From contig NC_088308.1 of NCBI RefSeq assembly GCF_910592395.1, positions 432,001-496,000 of the forward strand: a stretch of 64,000 bases of DNA, given 5' to 3'. Source of the DNA: Lineus longissimus (Eukaryota; Nemertea; Pilidiophora; Heteronemertea; Lineidae). A program made the translations under genes and the position numbers. This document shows positions 47,654-62,900 of the stretch, one piece after another. The stretch's first letter is position 1. Each line of letters starts with the position of its first letter. Under the pieces are notes generated by a model. It ran no database searches. It saw only the letters and a program-made list of their open reading frames with translations, and was not told the origin of the DNA.

Positions 47654-50600
47654 CTGAAATAAGAAAAAAGGAAAATCTTAGGCTTGCTTATGCACTAATC
47701 AGCATTGCCTTCAAAGTGAAAGGTGCTTGACACTTGGGTTGAAATGTGAACAAGGAAACAGTTTCCTATGCCTACCCAACACCGTGGCATATTATCATCA
47801 AATTAAAGTGATTGCAATGGATACGGCTTTTAATGTCCTTGAAGTCTCACTTTTTTTGCTTCATTCAAAACAAACCTTTACGAGTTCGGCTGAGATGTGA
47901 ACAACCACTATCTATGAAGGTCCACTTCCCCTTCTTAGTGCACAATTTGTCGTAGTAAACTGTAATTTGTGCTTCATTTCCGAACATAGCGACAATACAC
48001 CGAACTTGAGAATGGTTTTGATTTCATCATTTTTAAATTTGGCACTTGGTAAGAGGCAAAAAATCTAATAAATGCTGAAGTCCATCTAAATGTCCATCTA
48101 AAAAACAGCCGACCTTCCATGTTCCCAATCATATCACCGCACCTGTTCGCACAAGAACTAATATACCAGAGATATTGGACGGATTCTTTTTTCAGAAGCA
48201 TGCGCCGATTACTTTCTCCTGCTAATAAGCCTACAGGGACTTAGAAGCCACGTGACCGCGCTCTAAGAATACTGATACTTATATATATTAACTGATGGTA
48301 TCGTTAACTAACACTTCCAGAGCGAGCTGGGAATGTACAGAACTATGTAGTGCTAAGAAAAATGTGACGGAAGATGATTAAATTAACCCATGTAAGCTGA
48401 AAACTCTATCTCCCATAAGATTCTGTTTGCGGAACACTATCTTGATTACCAAAACAGATAAAGTGTCTCGATACCGGTAATCAAAAGGATGATTTTTTTA
48501 TATCGCGGTTGAGAGCGTAAACTAGCGCCTGGCAGACTAGGAAACATGGGTGGAACAATCATAACGTTTTTTTAGAATCCTTGTTTAAAATGAGCGGTGC
48601 CAAGGAGTGCTGGCTCGGCAGCACTGTGATCTTAATAACCTAGTTAAAGGGTTGATCACCATTTTGGCTAGAACTTCAAATCCCAAAGCAATTACACGTT
48701 CAAAACGAAGTCAATGCCCATCACTTGTCTGAAATCACTGCCGACTTTGCTTAACAAAATGGGGTTTGGCAAAAACAAGTGAACAGAATCAAGATATCTT
48801 AATATCATTTTCCTTCTAGAAAGATTCTCCATCTGCTGGCACTACTGATTTTAGTCTCTTTCAGGTGGAATAATGATGTTAATCAGACTGCCTTCCCCTA
48901 ACTAATGGATTGATAGACAAGCTCAGCCAGGGTTTTGCTGACGATGCATTAATGGCTCATCAATAGAGCTGAGTGAAATGTATTCCTGTCCCTGATCGTG
49001 GATAAAAGCCAGTCTTCCTTCTCTGCTATTGTTGATTACGGCTAGCTAAGCCATCAGCGTATCGGATTGCCAGAAGAAAGTATACATTCTCTAAGTCTGA
49101 CGTACGTTTAAAGATAGAAGAAAGAAAATCACCACCACGGCTTCAAGGGATTCTAACTTGAACCCAAGTTTTTTAGTATCCACTTTACATGATATCTGTT
49201 CATTTAAAACCTAAGCTGACATTCATAATGACATAATGATTAAAGCTTATTACCAATAACTGTCCGGTAATAGGTAGTGTGCTGACCCCAAGTCACGCGA
49301 CCGATCAAGTTGGTCCGAAAGAGGTGTTAGCTAAAGAATATATGGAAAACCAAGTAACTATCAGACACTGGTGATATCGGAGGCGACATTGGCCAATACC
49401 ACGGTGGCATTCATAACGATTGTCTAGCTTAGAACCAATAACTGTCCAGTAATAGATAGTGTTCTGACCCTAAGTCCCCCGAAATCGATCTCGTTTCGGT
49501 TTATGACAAAGGTTAATGTAGATTGGATGTGCTGAATGTATCTATACTTCATGTGAATGCAATATTGTGGTCTTGCTTCCAAATGAGGACTCACAAAATG
49601 ACAAAATGACAAAGTGACCAAGATGTAGCAGATGGCCAAATTCTAGAGACGAAGGATGCGCATTGCTGTTGCCAAAGTGGTGCCGTGCAGCGTAGCCTGG
49701 TCAATGGACTCGTCTTGCCTGCAATATAACGGCTACCCCATCAACCACCAGGGAATCTAATGTTAATGTTCAAAAGAAATGCACAGATATGCCTGGAATT
49801 GGTATATCTAATGAACGCGATAGGAAGAGCGCGACAGCGGGGCAGTGAGCCACAGCATGTTTAAACTCAAGAAGACCCTCCTGGATAATATCTTCTATTG
49901 ACCATGGAGAGTAGCCATTTTATCATGTGTTATTTTACTGCACTGATAATTGATTGGAAAATTTAACAGTATAACATAACAGGAAGAGAACTGATGAGTG
50001 AAATACAGTTTAGATAAAGTGATGGTATGCTCATTTCACCCCATTCAGACATCTCAGCTGCATGTATCAGTCAGAAAATCGAGGTAAGCCTTTTCCTGGA
50101 GGAAAGACAAAACTACCTACACAGGCCCAAACATAATTGTTGCCATTTAAATATTTGTCCTTGCAAATATGATGGTAGAGAATAAATCAAAAATCGCTTC
50201 ACCTTGAGCTTAATAAGTATCGGTCTGTCGATTACCAACGCGCTATTGCCAACTTGTTAATAACATCCTGGGTGTGACCAAACCAGTTGTTGTGTCCCAA
50301 AATTACCACAAGTGTTGGACGCGCACGGATATTACTTCGTGATTGTATACTGTGAATAATGAGAGTTTGAATCCACCTGATGATCTATCATGTACCAGAG
50401 ATAACAGGGGTTGAGACGGACGAGTGATTAATGACCTGATCCGAAATCGCTCAGCGATCTTGCGCTTTGTTCGCATGTCAAGCTTGGTTTACCTTTAGAA
50501 CCCATCCATTAGAGTTTTAATCAACCGAAAGAGGCTGCGAGGATGATATCCAGATTATTGTTCCCCGTACTATCACATGTCATGCCGAAGTATCTTGGGG

Positions 50601-52622
50601 TTTTGCGGTTCGTGGTCAATGCCACGGAGATCGATTGCTGCTGAACAGCAAAGGACTGTGTGGTCAGCTCAGCCAGAGAGTTGCTAAAACTGTTAAATCA
50701 ATGATGTTGAAACAGTTAAGATCGAGCAAAGTTTTGCAGCCGTGAACGCTAACGGGCCACTAAAGGTCGTTGAGTCTTTATTCCCATGTTCCGCTGGCCG
50801 ATAATCAAGGGCTCTTAAATTCTGTTAAAATGTATCAACCGAGTTTGTAGTTTCAAGACATCAGAACTCATCCACGCATTGAAAAGAAAATTTGTCCATC
50901 CTTGACTCCTTTATGTTGGCAAAGAAATACTAGGGTAAGTTGACCGATACGTCTCTCGATCCACGGTAACATCGAGTCCACAGTACCCATTACAGAGATG
51001 TGAACATGAAAGGAAGACATTCTCCCTGGAGAAACTACTGATTGCTATACCCATCTAGTACAAATGTCGGCAGGTACAAATTTAAGATATTGGTGAATAC
51101 GTCTTCACAAGCAAACCTGTGCAGTTTCGCACTAATGGGTAGCATGATGTGACATTATGGTAGTTTGCGAGAAAAACCACCGAAATCGATGCTGATGGAA
51201 AGTGTTTGTTAGGTCTGCTGTCACAATATCAAGAGTCCTATCTATGCTTTTATCGTCTAAAAGTAACACGTTTAGCAGGAAGGCGCATTTAGTGGCATTA
51301 AGAAAATGACTTTTTTTCTCAATCTATCTTTGTTCCTAAAACATTTTTTAATACTGAAAGTTCCACACATAACGTTTTAATCAGCATTCCAAAGTATTAC
51401 ACTGTGCGCAGTATGGTCACATGAAATTAGTCTGCTAGGCTCTTCCTTAAAACGGTCGTCTGAGCACATCTTTGACAAGGCATGATGTTCTGCTGACTAA
51501 GTGCTGTAGAATGTAGCTGTTCCCTACACGGATGTATTGGTGACTACAGCCCGTACAACAACGGTAACACTTATTACAATGCTAGGACTATATGAGGACA
51601 CAAATGTACAACGACTCGAGGTTAGAGGGAGTCGCCTTTTTTCATGGAGGAGGTGAACCAACCTAATGAAAGCTGCCTTATGACAGCTATTCGCTGCCTT
51701 TCCCACGCACGCAGAGGTGCCCTCACATTGCCTGATAGGGCACTGAACCCGCCTCAGAAATGGTGGTGATGATAATGCCATTCCCATCTACTGGGCCACT
51801 GAATTCATCTCAGCATGATTTGTGTTTGCTTTCGATGATAGAGTAAGGTCATACACACACTTGTCCCTGAACTTTGTAGAAACTCGCCTGACTGTATGAC
51901 CTTCCACTAATTATCTCAGATCACTCGATGTGGCCAATATCGCACTGTTTGAAAACCAACAGATAAAACAACACGCCGTTGTCCTTTATGAGCGTGTGCT
52001 ATTAGTATTGGAGGGATAGCCCCGAAGATCATTAGGTTGCCGGATATCGTTTTGCTATCTCGCTTTGTTGTGAAGGTCACAGGGACAATCTTTGCAATAT
52101 CTGTCGATCAAAAATCACATCTTGTGTCAATTATGACTCCAAACGAGCCTCGCATACTGATGATATATTAAGGCGCAAATAGATGGACCACGTGAGGGAT
52201 AATATCTGCCTGATCGCCCGGTGCCTGCATTTCGAAGCAAATATTGCCTCTTCCAGCCCTTTCCAGTAGATTGATGTCCAATCGCTGACCGCACAAGGTG
52301 TCCTGTCTTTTGTTGTTGATATTGTTTCATTCATGGAAAGGCATTCCAACAGAAGCAAGCTGCCAAGTTCGACCCCATATCTACTAGACACCCACAAGGC
52401 TCTACTACTATCGCAATCATTAAAGTAACTTTTCTTCCTGCCTAGTGTGCGGGATAATTTAATGAAGAGCTACAGGTTAATCAGGTGTAAATGTATCAAT
52501 GAGATGGTGGCTAATTTCATTAAGTATTGTAATCACCTTCTGATATTGAGTTGAAGCGCTGTGGAATCATTGGCAAAGACGCTCAGGGCCTTTGGAATGA
52601 ATAAGATATGCATAATAACAAT
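47654..52622. other. Upstream of GPCR; no recognised gene
   Basis: A 5' non-coding exon of the GPCR is expected here, since its first coding exon starts at a splice acceptor, but I could not place it. A diverged duplication (CTGTCCGGTAATAGGTAGTG at 49261 and a similar phrase at 49441, 180 bp apart) is visible. The 87-codon frames at 51524-51787 and 52131-52397 have no recognised domain. Confidence 0.4.
49261..49475. repeat. Diverged 180-bp duplication
   Basis: About 35 bases (CTGTCC-GTAATAG-TAGTGT-CTGACCC-AAGTC) recur at 49261 and 49441. Both are preceded by CATTCATAA-G and ACCAATAA phrases. Confidence 0.6.
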
Positions 52623-53195
52623 TATACCTCAGTGATATAAAATATTATCTTTGCAGTTGATTTAACGTTTGAATGATCTTTTTTCAAAAGTTTTTCATAA
52701 TCGAGGTCAGCAGGGTCACACAATCATTTATTGTTTTGAAAGACTCCGGCAGGGTCAAAAGAAACAGTTGTTGGCGCCGATGATGTCAGCAATATGGCGA
52801 ATTTCCGCCCCACCCGTGAGATTTGCCCTCGTCACGTCATGAGCACATTGAACTGCTAGTGAACCGTGCTCAATATGTACCGGCTACCGCTCTCTCCATC
52901 ATCATCAACGACGATATATGTCGGTGCCGGCCGTGCGAGGTCGTTCAATGAAAAAGACGCACGCCACTGCCGTACCCGTACCTGAGAAAACTTGCCGTTT
53001 TAGGCAGATTTGCGATGATTGAAACAATACATCTACCTCATAATTCATGTACTCGAACGCCCGGAATCAGTATGTGCTGGAGTTTGAAAAGTTTGGGTGC
53101 GGGGTATGATAATGATGATAATGAAAATGTTTACATCTGTACATGGATGATTAGATAGCAAGACAAGGAAGAAGAAAAAAAGAAAATTTTTTTTT

Positions 53196-53270
53196 GGCAG
53201 ATTCACCGTGGGTCGAACCCGTGACCAGCCGATCCACAGTCAAACACCTTCAGCGCTGAACCGTCAAGGC
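53196..53270 (-). ncRNA. tRNA-like Pol III unit, repeated in every macrosatellite copy
   Basis: On the minus strand each unit has GGTTCAGCGCTGAAGG (A-box-like), GACTTTGGATC (anticodon-arm-like, loop CTTTGGA, anticodon UUG as in tRNA-Gln) and GGGTTCGACCCC (a strong B box) at tRNA spacing. An A/T tract with runs of four or more T follows directly and could terminate Pol III. Other copies begin at plus-strand positions 54013, 54827, 55645, 56460, 57277, 58092, 58909, 59728, 60541, 61355, 62169, 62981 and 63798, each about 75 nt. The acceptor stem does not pair (5' GCCTTGA against 3' GAATCTG) and the anticodon stem is weak. A SINE head or tRNA-derived RNA is therefore more likely than a working tRNA. 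Copies 11 and 13 carry GACTCCC in the B box. Confidence 0.5.
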
Positions 53271-56200
53271 TTTCATGTTGAAATGAAGATTTTATTTGCC
53301 TCTTATATGCGGTATGCAAACGAGCGCGCCACAATAGTGACAAGGTCGCGCAGGTGGCAAAGTGATTAGCCGAAATAGTTCCAAGTAATCCTATATTTCG
53401 ATAGTTGTACAGATTTTTCTCAACATATCGTATGTATATACCTCAGTGATATAAAATATTATCTTTGCAGTTGATTTAACGTTTGAATGACCTTTTTTAA
53501 AAAGTTTTTCAAAATCGAGGTCAGCAGGGTCAGACACAATCATTTATTGTTTTGAAAGACTACGGCAGGGTCAAAAGAAACAGTTGTTGGCGCCGATGAT
53601 GTCAGCAATATGGCGAATTTCCGCCCCACCCGTGAGATTTGCTCTCGTCACGTCATGAGCACATTGAACTGCTGGTGAACCGTGCTCAATATGTACCGGC
53701 TACCGCTCTCTCCATCATCATCAACGACGATATATGTCGGTGCCGGCCGTGCGAGGTCGTTTCAATGAAAAAGACGCACGCCACTGTCGTACCCGTACCT
53801 GAGAAAACTTGCCGTTTTAGGCAGATTTGCGATGATTGAAACAATTCATCTACCTCATAATTCATGTACTCGAACGCCCGGAATCAGTATGTGCTGGAGT
53901 TTGAAAAGTTTGGGTGCGGGGTATGATAATGATGATAATGAAAATGTTTACATCTGTACATGGATGATTAGATAGCAAGACAAGGAAGAAGAAAAAAAGA
54001 AAAATTTTTTTTGGCAGATTCACCGGGGGTCGAACCCGTGACCAGCCGATCCAAAGTCAAACACCTTCAGCGCTGAACCGTCAAGGCTTTCATGTTGAAA
54101 GGAAATTTTATTTGCCTCTTATATGCGGTATGCAAACGAGCGCGCCACAATAGTGACAAGGTCGCGCAGGTGGCAAAGTGATTAGCCGAAATTGTTCCAA
54201 GTAATCCTATATTTCGATAGTTGTACAGATTTTTCTCAACATATCGTATGTATATACCTCAGTGATATAAAATATTATCTTTGCAGTTGATTTAACGTTT
54301 GAATGACCTTTTTTAAAAAGTTTTTCAAAATCGAGGTCAGCAGGGTCAGACACAATCATTTATTGTTTTGAAAGACTCCGGCAGGGTCAAAAGAAACAGT
54401 TGTTGGCGCCGATGATGTCAGCAATATGGCGAATTTCCGCCCCACCCGTGAGATTTGCTCTCGTCACGTCATGAGCACATTGAACTGCTAATGAACCGTG
54501 CTCAATATGTACCGGCTACCGCTCTCTCCATCATCATCAACTACGATATATGTCGGTGCCGGCCGTGCGAGGTCGTTTCAATGAAAAAGACGCACGCCAC
54601 TGCCGTACCCGTACCTGAGAAAACTTGCCGTAGGCAGATTTGCGATGATTGAAACAATACATCTACCTCATAATTCATGTACTCGAACGCCCGGAATCAG
54701 TATGTGCTGGAGTTTGAAAAGTTTGGGTGCGGGGTATGATAATGATGATAATGAAAATGTTTACATCTGTACATGGATGATTAGATAGCAAGACAAGGAA
54801 GAAGAAAAAAAAGGAAAAAAAAATTCGGCAGATTCACCGGGGGTCGAACCCGTGACCAGCCGATCCAAAGTCAAACACCTTCAGCGCTGAACCGTCAAGG
54901 CTTTCATGTTGTAATGAAGATTTTATTTGCCTCTTATATGCGGTATGCAAACGAGCGCGCCACACTAGTGACAAGGTCGCGCAGGTGGCAAAGTGATTAG
55001 CCGAAATAGTTCCAAGTAATCCTATATTTCGATAGTTGCACAGATTTTTCTCAACATATCGTATGTATATACCTCAGTGATATAAAATATTATCTTTGCA
55101 GTTGATTTAACGTTTGAGTGACCTTTTTTAAAAAGTTTTTCAAAATCGAGGTCAGCAGGGTCAGACACAATCATTTATTGTTTTGAAAGACTCCGGCAGG
55201 GTCAAAAGAAACAGTTGTTGGCGCCGATGATGTCAGCAATATGGCGAATTTCCGCCCCACCCGTGAGATTTGCTCTCGTCACGTCATGAGCACATTGAAC
55301 TGCTAATGAACCGTGCTCAATATGTAGCGGCTACCGCTCTCTCCATCATCATCAACTACAATATATGTCGGTGCCGGCCGTGCGAGGTCGTTTCAATGAA
55401 AAAGACGCACGCCACTGCCGTACCCGTACCTGAGAAAACTTGCCGTTTCAGGCAGATTTGCGATGATTGAAACAATACATCTACCTCATAATTCATGTAC
55501 TCGAACGCCCGGAATCAGTATGTGCTGGAGTTTGAAAAGTTTGGATGCGGGGTATGATAATGATGATAATGAAAATGTTTACATCTGTACATGGATGATT
55601 AGATAGCAAGACAAGGAAGAAGAAAAAAAGGAAAAAAGAAATTCGGCAGATTCACCGGGGGTCGAACCCGTGACCAGCCGATCCAAAGTCAAACACCTTC
55701 AGCGCTGAACCGTCAAGGCTTTCATGTTGTAATGAAGATTTTATTTGCCTCTTATATGCGGTATGCAAACGAGCGCGCCACAATAGTGACAAGGTCGCGC
55801 AGGTGGCAAAGTGATTAGCCGAAATAGTTCCAAGTAATCGTATATTTCGATAGTTGTACAGATTTTTCTCAACATATCGTATGTATATACCTCAGTGATA
55901 TAAAATATTATCTTTGCAGTTGATTTAACGTTTGAATGACCTTTTTTAAAAAGTTTTTCAAAATCGAGGTCAGCAGGGTCACACAATCATTTATTGTTTT
56001 GAAAGACTCCGGCAGGGTCAAAAGAAACAGTTGTTGGCGCCGATGATGTCAGCAATATGGCGAATTTCCGCCCCACCCGTGAGATTTGCTCTCGTCACGT
56101 CATGAGCACATTGAACTGCTAATGAACCGTGCTCAATATGTAGCGGCTACCGCTCTCTCCATCATCATCAACTACGATATATGTCGGTGCCGGCCGTGCG

Positions 56201-59200
56201 AGGTTGTTTCAATGAAAAAGACGCACGCCACTGCCGTACCCGTACCTGAGAAAACTTGCCGTTTTAGGCAGATTTGCGATGATTGAAACAATACATCTAC
56301 CTCATAATTCATGTACTCGAACGCCCGGAATCAGTATGTGCTGGAGTTTGAAAAGTTTGGGTGCGGGGTATGATAATGATGATAATGAAAATGTTTACAT
56401 CTGTACATGGATGATTAGATAGCAAGACAAGGAAGAAGAAAAAAATGAAAAAAAAATTCGGCAGATTCACCGGGGGTCGAACCCGTGACCAGCCGATCCA
56501 AAGTCAAACACCTTCAGCGCTGAACCGTCAAGGCTTTCATGTTGTAATGAAGATTTTATTTGCCTCTTATATGCGGTATGCAAACGAGCGCGCCACAATA
56601 GTGACAAGGTCGCGCAGGTGGCAAAGTGATTAGCCGAAATAGTTCCAAGTAATCGTATATTTCGATAGTTGCACAGATTTTTCTCAACATATCGTATGTA
56701 TATACCTCAGTGATATAAAATATTATCTTTGCAGTTGATTTAACGTTTGAATGACCTTTTTTAAAAAGTTTTTCAAAATCGAGGTCAGCAGGGTCAGACA
56801 CAATCATTTATTGTTTTGAAAGACTCCGGCAGGGTCAAAAGAAACAGTTGTTGGCGCCGATGATGTCAGCAATATGGCGAATTTCCGCCCCACCCGTGAG
56901 ATTTGCTCTCGTCACGTCATGAGCACATTGAACTGCTAATGAACCGTGCTCAATATGTAGCGGCTACCGCTCTCTCCATCATCATCAACGACGATATATG
57001 TCGGTGCCGGCCGTGCGAGGTCGTTTCAATGAAAAAGACGCACGCCACTGCCGTACCCGTACCTGAGAAAACTTGCCGTTTCAGGCAGATTTGCGATGAT
57101 TGAAACAATACATCTACCTCATAATTCATGTACTCGAACGCCCGGAATCAGTATGTGCTGGAGTTTGAAAAGTTTGGATGCGGGGTATGATAATGATGAT
57201 AATGAAAATGTTTACATCTGTACATGGATGATTAGATAGCAAGACAAGGAAGAAGAAAAAAAGAAAATTTTTTTTTGGCAGATTCACCGGGGGTCGAACC
57301 CGTGACCAGCCGATCCAAAGTCAAACACCTTCAGCGCTGAACCGTCAAGGCTTTCATGTTGTAATGAAGATTTTATTTGCCTCTTATATGCGGTATGCAA
57401 ACGAGCGCGCCACAATAGTGACAAGGTCGCGCAGGTGGCAAAGTGATTAGCCGAAATAGTTCCAAGTAATCGTATATTTCGATAGTTGTACAGATTTTTC
57501 TCAACATATCGTATGTATATACCTCAGTGATATAAAATATTATCTTTGCAGTTGATTTAACGTTTGAATGACCTTTTTTAAAAAGTTTTTCAAAATCGAG
57601 GTCAGCAGGGTCAGACACAATCATTTATTGTTTTGAAAGACTCCGGCAGGGTCAAAAGGAACAGTTGTTGGCGCCGATGATGTCAGCAATATGGCGAATT
57701 TCCGCCCCACCCGTGAGATTTGCTCTCGTCACGTCATGAGCACATTGAACTGCTGGTGAACCGTGCAAAATATGTACCGGCTACCGCTCTCTCCATCATC
57801 ATCAACGACGATATATGTCGGTGCCGGCCGTGCGAGGTCGTTCAATGAAAAAGACGCACGCCACTGCCGTACCCGTACCTGAAAAAACTTGCCATTTTAG
57901 GCAGATATGCGATGATTGAAACAATACATCTACCTCATAATTCATGTACTCGAACGCCCGGAATCAGTACGTGCTCGAGTTTGAAAAGTTTGGGTGCGGG
58001 GTATGATAATGATGATAATGAAAATGTTTACATCTGCACATGGATGATTAGATAGCAAGACAAGGAAGAGGAAAAAAAAAAAAATTTTTTTGGCAGATTC
58101 ACCGGGGGTCGAACCCGTGACCAGCCGATCCAAAGTCAAACACCTTCAGCGCTGAACCGTCAAGGCTTTCATGTTGAAATGAAGATTTTATTTGCCTCTT
58201 ATATGCGGTATGCAAACGAGCGCGCCACAATAGTGACAAGGTCGCGCAGGTGGCAAAGTGATTAGCCGAAATAGTTCCGAGTAATCGTATATTTCGATAG
58301 TTGTACATATTTTTCTCAACATATCGTATGTATATACCTCAGTGATATAAAATATTATCTTTGCAGTTGATTTAACGTTTGAATGACCTTTTTTAAAAAG
58401 TTTTTCAAAATCGAGGTCAGCAGGGTCAGACACAATCATTTATTGTTTTGAAAAACTCCGGCAGGGTCAAAAGAAACAGTTGTTGGCGCCGATGATGTCA
58501 GCAATATGGCGAATTTCCGCCCCACCCGTGAGATTTGCTCTCGTCACATCATGAGCACATTGAACTGCTAATGAACCGTGCTCAATATGTACCGGCTACC
58601 GCTCTCTCCATCATCATCAACTACGATATATGTCGGTGCCGGCCGTGCGAGGTCGTTTCAATGAAAAAGACGCACGCCACTGCCGTACCCGTACCTGAGA
58701 AAACTTGCCGTTTCAGGCAGATTTGCGATGATTGAAACAATACATCTACCTCATAATTCATGTACTCGAACGCCCGGAATCAGTATGTGCTGGAGTTTGA
58801 AAAGTTTGGGTGCGAGGTATGATAATGATGATAATGAAAATGTTTACATCTGTACATGGATGATTAGATAGCAAGACAAGGAAGAAGAAAAAAAGAAAAT
58901 TTTTTTTTGGCAGATTCACCGGGGGTCGAACCCGTGACCAGCCGATCCAAAGTCAAACACCTTCAGCGCTGAACCGTCAAGGCTTTCATGTTGAAATGAA
59001 GATTTTATTTGCCTCTTATATGCGGTATGCAAACGAGCGCGCCACAATAGTGACAAGGTCGCGCAGGTGGCAAAGTGATTAGCCGAAATAGTTCCAAGTA
59101 ATCGTATATTTCGATAGTTGTACAGATTTTTCTCAACATATCGTATGTATATACCTCAGTGATATAAAATATTATCTTTGCAGTTGATTTAACGTTTGAA

Positions 59201-59967
59201 TGACCTTTTTTAAAAAGTTTTTCAAAATCGAGGTCAGCAGGGTCAGACACAATCATTTATTGTTTTGAAAGACTCCGGCAGGGTCAAAAGAAACAGTTGT
59301 TGGCGCCGATGATGTCAGCAATATGGCGAATTTCCGCCCCACCCGTGAGATTTGCTCTCGTCACGTCATGAGCACATTGAACTGCTAATGAACCGTGCTC
59401 AATATGTACCGGCTACCGCTCTCTCCATCATCATCAACTACGATATATGTCGGTGCCGGCCGTGCGAGGTTGTTTCAATGAAAAAGACGCACGCCACTGC
59501 CGTACCCGTACCTGAGAAAACTTGCCGTTTTAGGCAGATTTGCGATGATTGAAACAATACATCTACATCATAATTCATGTACTCGAACGCCCAGAATCAG
59601 TATGTGCTGGAGTTTGAAAAGTTTGGGTGCGGGGTATGATAATGATGATAATGAAAATGTTTACATCTGTACATGGATGATTAGATAGCAAGACAAGGAA
59701 GAGGAAAACAAGAAAAAAATTTTTTTTGCAGATTCACCGGGGGTCGAACCCGTGACCAGCCGATCCAAAGTCAAACACCTTCAGCGCTGAACCGTCAAGG
59801 CTTTCATGTTGAAATGAAGATTTTATTTGCCTCTTATATGCGGTATGCAAACGAGCGCGCCACAATAGTGACAAGGTCGCGCAGGAGGCAAAGTGATTAG
59901 CCGAAATAGTTCCAAGTAATCCTATATTTCGATAGTTGTACAGATTTTTCTCAACATATCGTATGTA

Positions 59968-62900
59968 TATACCTCAGTGATATAAAATATTATCTTTGCA
60001 GTTGATTTAACGTTTGAATGACCTTTTTTAAAAAGTTTTTCAAAATCGAGGTCAGCAGGGTCAGACACAATCATTTATTGTTTTGAAAGACTCCGGCAGG
60101 GTCAAAAGAAACAGTTGTTGGCGCCGATGATGTCAGCAATATGGCGAATTTCCGCCCCACCCGTGAGATTTGCTCTCGTCACGTCATGAGCACATTGAAC
60201 TGCTAGTGAACCGTGCTCAATATGTACCGGCTACCGCTCTCTCCATCATCATCAACGACGATTATGTCGGTGCCGGCCGTGCGAGGTCGTTCAATGAAAA
60301 AGACGCACGCCACTGCCGTACCCGTACCTGAGAAAACTTGCCGTTTTAGGCAGATTTGCGATGATTGAAACAATACATCTACCTCATAATTCATGTACTC
60401 GAACGCCCGGAATCAGTATGTGCTGGAGTTTGAAAAGTTTGGGTGCGGGGTATGATAATGATGATAATGAAAATGTTTACATCTGTACATGGATGATTAG
60501 ATAGCAAGACAAGGAAGAAGAAAAAAAGAAAAAAAAAATCGGCAGATTCACCGGGGGTCGAACCCGTGACCAGCCGATCCAAAGTCAAACACCTTCAGCG
60601 CAGAACCGTCAAGGCTTTCATGTTGTAATGAAGATTTTATTTGCCTCTTATATGCGGTATGCAAACGAGCGCGCCACAATAGTGACAAGGTCGCGCAGGT
60701 GGCAAAGTGATTAGCCGAAATAGTTCCAAGTAATCGTATATTTCGATAGTTGTACAGATTTTTCTCAACATATCGTATGTATATACCTCAGTGATATAAA
60801 ATATTATCTTTGCAGTTGATTTAACGTTTGAATGACCTTTTTTAAAAATTTTTTCAAAATCGAGGTCAGCAGGGTCAGACTAAATCATTTATTGTTTTGA
60901 AAGACTCCGGCAGGGTCAAAAGAAACAGTTGTTGACGCCGATGATGTCAGCAATATGGCGAATTTCCGCCCCACCCGTGAGATTTGCTCTCGTCACGTCA
61001 TGAGCACATTGAACTGCTAGTGAACCGTGCTCAATATGTACCGGCTACCGCTCTCTCCATCATCATCAACGACGATATATGTCGGTGCCGGCCGTGCGAG
61101 GTCGTTTCAATGAAAAAGACGCACGCCACTGCCGTACCCGTACCTGAGAAAACTTGCCGTTTCAGGCAGATTTGCGATGATTGAAACAATACATCTACCT
61201 CATAATTCATGTACTCGAACGCCCGGAATCAGTATGCGCTGGAGTTTGAAAAGTTTGGATGCGGGGTATGATAATGATGATAATGAAAATGTTTACATCT
61301 GTACATGGATGATTAGATAGCAAGACAAGGAAGAAGAAAAAAAAAAAAAAATTCGGCAGATTCACCGGGAGTCGAACCCGTGACCAGCCGATCCAAAGTC
61401 AAACACCTTCAGCGCTGAACCGTCAAGGCTTTCATGTTGAAATGAAGATTTTATTTGCCTCTTATATGCGGTATGCAAACGAGCGCGCCACAATAGTGAC
61501 AAGGTCGCGCAGGTGGCAAAGTGATTAGCCGAAATAGTTCCAAGTAATCCTATATTTCGATAGTTGTACAGATTTTTCTCAACATATCGTATGTATATAC
61601 CTCAGTGATATAAAATATTATCTTTGCAGTTGATTTAACGTTTGAATGACCTTTTTTAAAAAGTTTTTCAAAATCGAGGTCAGCAGGGTCAGACACAATC
61701 ATTTATTGTTTTGAAAGACTCCGGCAGGGTCAAAAGAAACAGTTGTTGGCGCCGATGATGTCAGCAATATGGCGAATTTCCGCCCCACCCGTGAGATTTG
61801 CTCTCGTCACGTCATGAGCACATTGAACTGCTAGTGAACCGTGCTCAATATGTACCGGCTACCGCTCTCTCCATCATCATCAACGACGATTATGTCGGTG
61901 CCGGCCGTGCGAGGTCGTTCAATGAAAAAGACGCACGCCACTGCCGTACCCGTACCTGAGAAAACTTGCCGTTTTAGGCAGATTTGCGATGATTGAAACA
62001 ATACATCTACCTCATAATTCATGTACTCGAACGCCCGGAATCAGTATGTGCTGGAGTTTGAAAAGTTTGGGTGCGGGGTATGATAATGATGATAATGAAA
62101 ATGTTTACATCTGTACATGGATGATTAGATAGCAAGACAAGGAAGAAGAAAAAAAGAAAAAAAAAATCGGCAGATTCACCGGGGGTCGAACCCGTGACCA
62201 GCCGATCCAAAGTCAAACACCTTCAGCGCAGAACCGTCAAGGCTTTCATGTTGTAATGAAGATTTTATTTGCCTCTTATATGCGGTATGCAAACGAGCGC
62301 GCCACAATAGTGACAAGGTCGCGCAGGTGGCAAAGTGATTAGCCGAAATAGTTCCAAGTAATCGTATATTTCGATAGTTGTACAGATTTTTCTCAACATA
62401 TCGTATGTATATACCTCAGTGATATAAAATATTATCTTTGCAGTTGATTTAACGTTTGAATGACCTTTTTTAAAAAATTTTTCAAAATCGAGGTCAGCAG
62501 GGTCAGACTAAATCATTTATTGTTTTGAAAGACTCCGGCAGGGTCAAAAGAAACAGTTGTTGACGCCGATGATGTCAGCAATATGGCGAATTTCCGCCCC
62601 ACCCGTGAGATTTGCTCTCGTCACGTCATGAGCACATTGAACTGCTAGTGAACCGTGCTCAATATGTACCGGCTACCGCTCTCTCCATCATCATCAACGA
62701 CGATATATGTCGGTGCTCCGTGCGAGGTCGTTTCAATGAAAAAGACGCACGCCACTGCCGTACCCGTACCTGAGAAAACTTGCCGTTTCAGGCAGATTTG
62801 CGATGATTGAAACAATACATCTACCTCATAATTCATGTACTCGAACGCCCGGAATCAGTATGCGCTGGAGTTTGAAAAGTTTGGATGCGGGGTATGATAA

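Noticed and set aside
49000-49050. Promoter at GGATAAAAGCC
   Set aside because: The box is non-consensus and no initiator or gene follows.
53196-53270. Functional tRNA-Gln gene array
   Set aside because: The acceptor stem does not pair, the anticodon stem is weak and the D-arm is degenerate, although A and B boxes are visible.
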